64,000 bases of DNA from contig NC_079492.1 in NCBI RefSeq assembly GCF_020520425.1, positions 58,899,042-58,963,041 of the forward strand. Reading direction: 5' to 3'. The notes under the pieces are model-generated. The model did not search any database. It saw only the letters and a list, made by a program, of their open reading frames with translations, and was not told the DNA's origin. This document shows positions 58,501-64,000 of the stretch, piece by piece (within the stretch, counting starts at the first letter, position 1; the number at the start of each line of letters is the position of its first letter). This stretch comes from Spinacia oleracea. Lineage: Eukaryota; Streptophyta; Magnoliopsida; Caryophyllales; Amaranthaceae. Position numbers and translations under genes: made by a program.

Positions 58501-58630
58501 TCTTAACTAATGAACCTAAATAGGTATTCCAAAGTCCAAACCTTTTACATGTTTAATATACATATTTTTATGTTTCTAAGACTCGTTCTTACCTAGTTTG
58601 ATCAAATTATACACATTTATAGTATAATAT
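55575..58630. repeat. 171-bp tandem array, ~18 units
   Basis: The marker gtcgttttcgctcctaactc recurs at about 55582, 55751, 55922, 56090, 56261, 56429, 56600, 56771, 56942, 57111, 57282, 57453, 57624, 57795, 57966, 58137, 58313 and 58484. The spacing is 171 bp in most cases, with a few of 168-176. The last three units are clearly more diverged. The unit includes ggtcgtttgatcgttatatg and aaccatatacatgtttaaca. There is no coding capacity. Confidence 0.95.
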
Positions 58631-58640
58631 TGATCCTTAC

Positions 58641-58717
58641 CTTTTTTTTCAATTACAAGATTCCAAGCATCTCCGCTTAGGGCGTAATGATCTACGAACT
58701 TGATAATGTCAAGAGGG
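58641..58717 (-). pseudogene. Exon of a CACTA-encoded protein upstream of the array
   Basis: The minus-strand frame FVDHYALSGDAWNLVIEKK follows a hydrophobic-coding or intron-like cctcttgacattatcaag and ends at the donor AAAAAG|GTAAGG. Together with the 55345 exon it suggests the 171-bp array lies within an intron. Family not certain. Confidence 0.4.
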
Positions 58718-60178
58718 AAATAGAAAAACATAACATATAATCATATTAATCCAGCCCATCCCCATCCAATCCCATTGATAGAAGAAAAATTAATGTTTCA
58801 AAGAATGCTATCAAGGAGGTGACCTACAAACATGAGGAGCAAAATCAATTTATCTAGTCGATCAGTTTATGAAAATTGCGACTTTGCAGCACCCTGCAGT
58901 AAAAAAGTAGAACTCCTATCAAGGAAGTAGCCTCCATGCTACAACCATGAGGAGAGAATGTTCGAGTCTCTTGTTCTAAGAGTTTTAAGCAACAACATTT
59001 TATTCTTTTCTCACCAGATTTTAACTATCAGTGATAGCTTTAGTTGATGTCATGATAGTAATGTCATTATAATAGGAGTTCTAAACGAAATTTTAATCAA
59101 AAGATAGATATTACTGTAAAACAAGTCAAACATATAAATAAGATGCTTGTATAACACCTAGTAGTCTAGTACTCTGTAATGAGTTTAAGGAGGAAAAAGA
59201 AGACACCCCAAACTGAATAAGATTAAGAAATAAAAATTCAAGGGAAAAAAAAATTAAATTGGTAAAAGAGAAAATTTAATGTTTTTCTTACCAATTGCGC
59301 CACCGCGAATGCAGGCATGAGAAGAACTCCTAGTCTCTCCAAAAATGACCATCTCTGAGTACGAGTAATAAAGATGAGGGTCTGACTAATGATGCTAACT
59401 TGTAGATATATTGCAGATGAAATTTTTTGTGTTTCCAGATTGAAAGCTCACACCAAAATTCTCATGTTACAGTTGATTCATATATATCAATATATGCATT
59501 AGGAAAAGCAAGTATCCATAATATCTAATAACTACAGTATTTTATAATCCTTCTCATTACCTGGAAGAAATATGTGTCATTTACGACCCAGTAAAATAAC
59601 AGTCACTAAGGGGAGATATGCCCTGATGACACAGCCAGTAACAAAAATCTCATTCTGTTTCCAACTGTCAGGATTTGGAGATGGTATGAGATGATCTTCA
59701 AAGATTGTCATGATTGTTCCTGTATTGATGTTAAACATACAAGAATTAAAGCTTTACTGAAGACATTTCCCCATAGACAAGAATTAAACATACAAGAATT
59801 AAAGCTTTACTTAAACCTTGCTACATCAACTTGAACTCAATGATCAATGACAAGGTACACATGAACCTGTCATACAAAATTAAGAAAGTTAATTTGAGAT
59901 TACAGGAAAGAATTTATTTCACCTACAACATAATATTAATTAATGTTTTTCAAGGAAATGAAATATGTATAAGGAAAGCATAAATACTAGTTTACGGCAC
60001 AAAGCATAGTACGTAGTATAGGTCCTATTTCTTTCTTGGGTTAGACCGTTACAGACTTGAATAGAATCCACAACTGCTATCGAGCACAATGAATGGCTTA
60101 TACTTCGTGCATTATACTAGGCTACAATCATTGAATTATTATTTTCATGCTCATTATAAATATAAAAAGGAAACAAAC
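58718..60178 (-). other. Non-coding region with one weak exon-like stretch
   Basis: 59719-59561 on the minus strand is open for ~50 codons ([20 protein letters not shown]) with an acceptor catcaatacag and donor TTCCAG|GTAATG, but no family fits. At 58880-58980 and 58800-58850 there are two related blocks (tatcaaggaggtgacctac / tatcaaggaagtagcctcc). A pair of acaagaattaaa + catacaagaattaaagcttt direct repeats lies at 59736-59815. No other feature. Confidence 0.35.
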
Positions 60179-60473
60179 CAATGGATTAATTAATCTTGTT
60201 AGGGTCACTGTTGAGGTTTTTCATGGTATCCCTCATTGCAGCCAAATCAACAACAACTGGCACTCCAGTGAAATCATGTAAAACAAAGGTTGACATATTT
60301 GTATGTCGATTACACAATCTGCTAATATATCAATACAATACTTAGATTTAGTAACAAACCTGTAAAAGGACACGCGTGAGATTAAAGGGGATTTCAACTG
60401 CTTAGGTGATGAGTTTTCCTGTCAATGATTTTCTCGACATTGTTCTTTGTGACTTGGAAGCCATCACAGTTTC
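60179..60473 (-). pseudogene. Aconitate hydratase gene fragment, two exons, multiple lesions
   Basis: Minus-strand exon 60473-60360 reads GNCDGFQVTKNNVEKIID and, after two single-base deletions, VEIPFNLTRVLLQ up to a donor CAG|GTTTGT. Exon 60275-60179 reads [20 protein letters not shown] and LNSDPNKIN, then a 4-base insertion (AATTAATCC for AATCC) creating a stop, then PL at a donor G|GTTTGT. This matches the order and intron positions of plant aconitase (QVTK..VEKIID ... RVLLQ|DFTGVP...NKINPL|). The acceptor before DFTG has changed from ACAG to ACAT. Neither the upstream N-terminal exon nor any downstream exon was found. Aconitase isomerises citrate and isocitrate; this copy cannot. Introns are kept, so it is a DNA-level copy, not a retrocopy. 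Confidence 0.85.
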
Positions 60474-62628
60474 CTTGAAGGGTTTTCATTATCAAGAAAG
60501 GCGAGAACATAATTAAAAAAAAAAACGACCATAAAAGAGTTTTATTAAACGTACAGAGCTTTGCCTTCACATTTTCATCAAGAGGCTTCACAAGAAAAAT
60601 TTATGTTTAAGCTAAACATCACCTGAAAGAAAAGTGTATTTGTACATGAAGACATAGAGAAAGGGATACCATCTTGCTGCGGCAAGCTAAAATATATGTT
60701 GTCACAAGTATTATTGTTTTATTCTTCAAAGCTCCTCTTACACATTCCTGCAATGGATCAACAGAAAAGATCAAAACCATAGTTAAGAGCATGTATCTGT
60801 TAAGTGTTAACGTACCAAACCTCTAATAAAAATTATAGTCCATAAAATAGAATCAGTAACAGTGCGTACGACTCATATTCATCACTTTTTTTTTGAGTGG
60901 ACATTTTCATTACTTTCATGACACCGGATCCAGAGCCTATAGCTACAGGAAGAGAGCTTGAACTAGCAGCTGGTATTAAGGCATATCACCACGCATGCTA
61001 TGCCTAGGTTAAGACCGTCGTATTAAAGAATTTTTAAATTTAGAGCTTATACAAATAAATTAAAAGAGTATCAAGATTTCTCGGATTTGAACAAAACCAG
61101 CATATACGAGGAGATAACAGAGAAAGACAAACATACTCAAACGTTCTCGGAGTCGTATCAATGAGCTTTTCCTTGCTCACATAAGCTTTTCGATAGACCT
61201 TTCTTGGAGTTACTTTATGATTTACGTCTTACTCCTAATTGTTTCAAAATAAAAAAATAAAAGCAGTAGTTAAAATCGATATTGATATTTTGTGGCATTA
61301 AAACTGAATTGGTGGTCTTCTATTATAAGTCCTAAGTCCTTGTACTCCTGTAAATTACTCACTTTCATAATGCTTCTTGGTTGGTTAGTTTGACTATCAG
61401 GACTATTGGACTATATCCATTGCCTTCAAGAAATATAATTACTCACCTTTCTAATGACAACAAAAACATAAAATAAGCCCTCTCCTACCTTCCCAAATCC
61501 ACATAAAGTAATACACCACAAGTCAAACATACACAACTGCATATAGTTGTATGAATAACCCTACAAAACTTCACCATGAATTCAAATATAAATGAAAATA
61601 TTCTAAAACTAAGGAACCACCATATCAGTGTAATTGATCTTGAAACTTGCCTCAATTGGCTTTCACGTGCATTTGTGTGCTAACTAACCCACTACGAATG
61701 GATCCATCAGCATTCCTCCAACCAAACACACCATAAGAGCTAATAACTGTAAAAAAGTAATGCAGAGTAGCAAGGAGGCTAAATTAGTAGTATCCTCAAG
61801 ATTGGCAGATAATAAGTTCAGAGGATAAAGGAATAGTTAAAGTGAAATATTAAAACCATAATAATAGACAAACAAGGGGTCAATGTAAGGGCGCGTTAAG
61901 GTTGTTGAAAGATTAAGGCCACAATTTGGAGACACAAAGGATAACACATTCAAAGAAGAAAGAGGAAAGATGTGGAAGGAGGGGAGAAGTACTCCACCAA
62001 CTAATGGTGTCACACTTTTCAAAACACAACTCCTAAGCCCTAATATCACTAACCTTAAAGACACCCTTTTGTACTCTTTAAACATAAACATTTCAAGGAA
62101 ATGAATCATTTTCAAGTCAAATATCACAAACCTTGAATATTTCTGATCCAGTATGAGCATCAACAACACTGAAAACATCATAAAGTAGATAAATATCACA
62201 ATCCTGATAAAATAAAAATGAAATAACTTAGAATGGTGCATATACGTAATTTCCTATCACCAAGCAGATTCGTATTTTCCTAGCATCACCTCAAAACAGA
62301 ACAAACAATGTTTTTTTCTCAATTGACAAGGAAAACCAAGGAATTTGCCCAAACGGAAAACCGAAAACCCTAATTTGTAATTCATTCAATACTAGGATAA
62401 TTAACCTAAAACTCCTGCTTAATGAACTCATGATACTCAAATAATTAAAGGAAAATCAAATTTAAGAAAGAAAGTAAACAGGAAAACCCTAAATTGAAGA
62501 ACGAATCAAATTTGCAGTGATGGTAATGGCAGAAGCAGAGAAGGGGAAGGAGGAGGAGGAGCGGAAAAATGAAATAAATCACTGGTGGAGAGGAAGAACA
62601 GAGGCGATGTTCAGGGAAGAGGAAGAGA
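60474..62628. other. AT-rich region, possible leader on the minus strand near 62500-62620
   Basis: No recognisable domain. 61200-61120 (minus) reads KVYRKAYVSKEKLIDTTPRT with unknown identity. 62510-62620 is purine-rich on the plus strand (gcagagaaggggaaggagga); on the minus strand it looks like a CT-rich gene leader with tttagggttttcc beside it. It may be the original start of the gene whose remnants lie at 60.2-60.5 kb, but that is only a positional guess. Confidence 0.35.
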
Positions 62629-63044
62629 TACTACAAAAAAAGCAGGTTTGGGCGACGGATTAATATTTCATGGGCAACGAGAAATATCTTTGTAGCCCTA
62701 AATAGAACAAAAGGCGACGGTGTATAATTTCGTTGCCCAAATGTACAATTTTGTGCGACAATAAGATTTTCGGTAGCCCAAAATCTTTTCTGGGCGACAA
62801 TTCATTAATCCATTGCCCAAACTTATGTTTTGGGCCACAAATTTTTTTTTTGTTGCCTAATATCATGTTTGTGCAACGGCCTATTTCTATATTGATGCCC
62901 ATTATAAATGAAAGATCCAGCCCAAAATTGTTTTTTGTTGCCCTTGCCAAAAAAAAGGCGGAAAAGAAAGATCCCGCTTCTTCTTTCCCACTCCTCCACG
63001 AACTTCTGCAACTTCTCCCTCTACCTCTCCCTCTTCTACAACTC

Positions 63045-63118
63045 CCACGAACTTCGGCTCTTTCTTTTCCACGAACTCCGGCTCTTTCTTTTCCACGAAC
63101 TCCGGCTCTTTCTCTTCT
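63045..63118 (+). repeat. 24-bp tandem repeat in the CACTA leader, three units
   Basis: Three copies of cacgaactccggctctttct + tttc, in the CT-rich leader. As 24 is a multiple of three, the plus-strand frame shows HELRLFLF repeats, but no start codon context supports translation. Confidence 0.85.
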
Positions 63119-63159
63119 GGAGGTAATGCTATTGCCAAATTCCTGCGTTTCTTCTTCAA

Positions 63160-64000
63160 GGATTACCAGGTGGGAGAATTATAAATTCAATTTCGGTTAA
63201 TTTACATAGAAATTGAGCGCTCAATCCCATACTTAATTCAATTCATTATTTTTAAAAAAATTTACAGACTGTGAGGTTGAAACCGGCGGCGAGGTCATAT
63301 TCGGCACCGCTCTTCCATAGACCTTAATGACACATATCAAGTAGGTAGTAATTGAACCTTAATAACAAGCTCCTTTGTAGTTTGAGAAGCAATGGAAACA
63401 CTACAGACTTCCTGGAACTCAGACTGCAGAAGCTTTTAAATTATATATTCTTGAAACCGATGAAATAAGTAGAAATCTATACTAGAGTTCATGGAGACGG
63501 TAGAGCTTTGCATTAACTTGAGGAAACTGTTTGTTGATATGCTATTCTGCTACAGCTTTGCATCTGCTTTGCTGAATCTGTTATCTGATGCTTCTGCTTT
63601 GATTTTGCTTTCCTATCGGCTGCTTTGATATGCTATACTATGCTACGCTATTCTGCTTAATTTGCTTCTGTTTTGCTTCAACAAGTTTTATTAGTAAGAA
63701 ACAGAAAAACTGAATTTTCTGTTAATAAGAGATAAAAGTTGGTTGATTAAGGAATTGAGGTTCTTAGATTGTGAAAAAGTTCAGTTCTTGGGTACTGAAA
63801 TATTGCAAATTTTATTTTAATAAACTAAAGAAAAAATACAGAGAAAGTTGGAAAAAAATTAGTGAAGAAACTAGAACAAAAAGCTCTTAAATTCACACGA
63901 TTATAATCATGAATAAGAAAACTTTACCCTTGTTCAGGGTGACTCAGTGGGTGTGGGGTGGCAAGTCTCCGAAACGTTCATAGTAGGGGCCATTGGCCAT
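63160..64000. other. Interior of the third CACTA element, no exon identified
   Basis: Intron-like, with imperfect gctttgctt/tctgctttg repeats at 63540-63680. Nothing further supported. Confidence 0.35.

Larger units (their letters stand above)
54687..58680 (-). mobile_element. End of a second CACTA-type element with coding remnants, right boundary unknown
   Basis: The terminus CACTAGTACAAAAAAGCTC begins inside the RepHel frame (GAT TAT GA|C). Subterminal repeats follow to ~55110. On the minus strand, 55475-55345 reads RKVLKNPMEEPFTIEEINEV and REKLANFISSDLSLIF to a TAG. 58717-58641 reads FVDHYALSGDAWNLVIEKK with a good donor AAAAAG|GTAAGG. These look like C-terminal exons of a CACTA-encoded protein read toward the 54687 end, although the join between them could not be fitted in phase. 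No matching inverted right end was found, so the element may extend past 58.7 kb, possibly enclosing the aconitase fragments. Confidence 0.65.
62629..64000 (+). mobile_element. End of a third CACTA-type element with promoter and leader, runs off the window
   Basis: Starts TACTACAAAAAAAGCAGG, one base from a canonical CACTACAAAA end. Subterminal repeats of gggcgacgg/cgttgcccaa words in both orientations extend to about 62950. A TATA-like motif (ttataaatga, 62903-62912) precedes a CT-rich leader. A good exon end at TCTGGAG|GTAATG (63122) suggests a spliced transcript reading into the element. No coding exon is identifiable within the window. The 155-residue frame 62733-63200 overlaps the repeats and is not credible. 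Confidence 0.7.

Noticed and set aside
62733-63200. 155-residue plus frame over the third CACTA end
   Set aside because: Spans subterminal repeats, the TATA-like motif and the leader repeat; non-protein-like.

Overview
This is a plant nuclear window, almost certainly from a eudicot and plausibly from Caryophyllales/Amaranthaceae. The eudicot call rests on GT-AG introns, plant transposon families and AT-rich spacers. The Caryophyllales call is an inference from a six-cysteine antimicrobial-like peptide gene and from the repeat style. No bacterial or organellar gene organisation is present. The window is a deep nest of transposable elements with very few host genes.

Layout, left to right. 1-4098 is the 3' part of a Ty3/gypsy-type retrotransposon: the end of gag with two zinc knuckles, no pol, a polypurine tract and a 2.94-kb LTR. 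The LTR abuts what looks like the leader and 20-nt first coding exon of a host gene (4100-4196). The intron-like stretch after it holds a three-copy repeat split by a Stowaway MITE, a 29-bp minisatellite and a hAT MITE. 8948-25291 is a complete 16.3-kb CACTA (En/Spm) transposon with a 3-bp target duplication. It encodes TNP2 and a TNPA-like protein on the minus strand. Both are broken (a one-base frameshift and an in-frame stop). It also carries a PPR gene fragment and probably a second captured exon.

25.3-31.2 kb holds small DNA transposons (Stowaway, Tourist/Harbinger, a 1.5-kb MULE carrying a dead GRF zinc-finger gene, and a Helitron inside a Stowaway). It also holds the only intact-looking host gene, a secreted cystine-knot peptide precursor (28660-29225). 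31.2-41.2 kb is bounded by inward-facing inverted ends and may be a 10-kb Mutator-like element. It contains a ~830-bp tandem array, a hAT MITE and a captured exon. A CACTA MITE and an AAGAT microsatellite follow.

42.3-54.7 kb contains pieces expected of an autonomous Helitron: a broken double dsRNA-binding-like ORF, an RPA-like fragment, and a multi-exon N-terminal half of a RepHel protein. An LTR fragment sits inside this stretch. RepHel is cut exactly at 54687 by the end of another CACTA element. That element carries ~36-bp subterminal repeats and an 18-copy ~171-bp tandem array that appears to lie in an intron. Aconitase pseudogene exons lie at 60.2-60.5 kb (minus strand). A further CACTA-type end with its own promoter and leader begins at 62629 and runs off the window.

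The genes do not form a pathway. The transposase pairs (TNP2+TNPA) and the Helitron proteins belong together functionally, but all are inactivated here.
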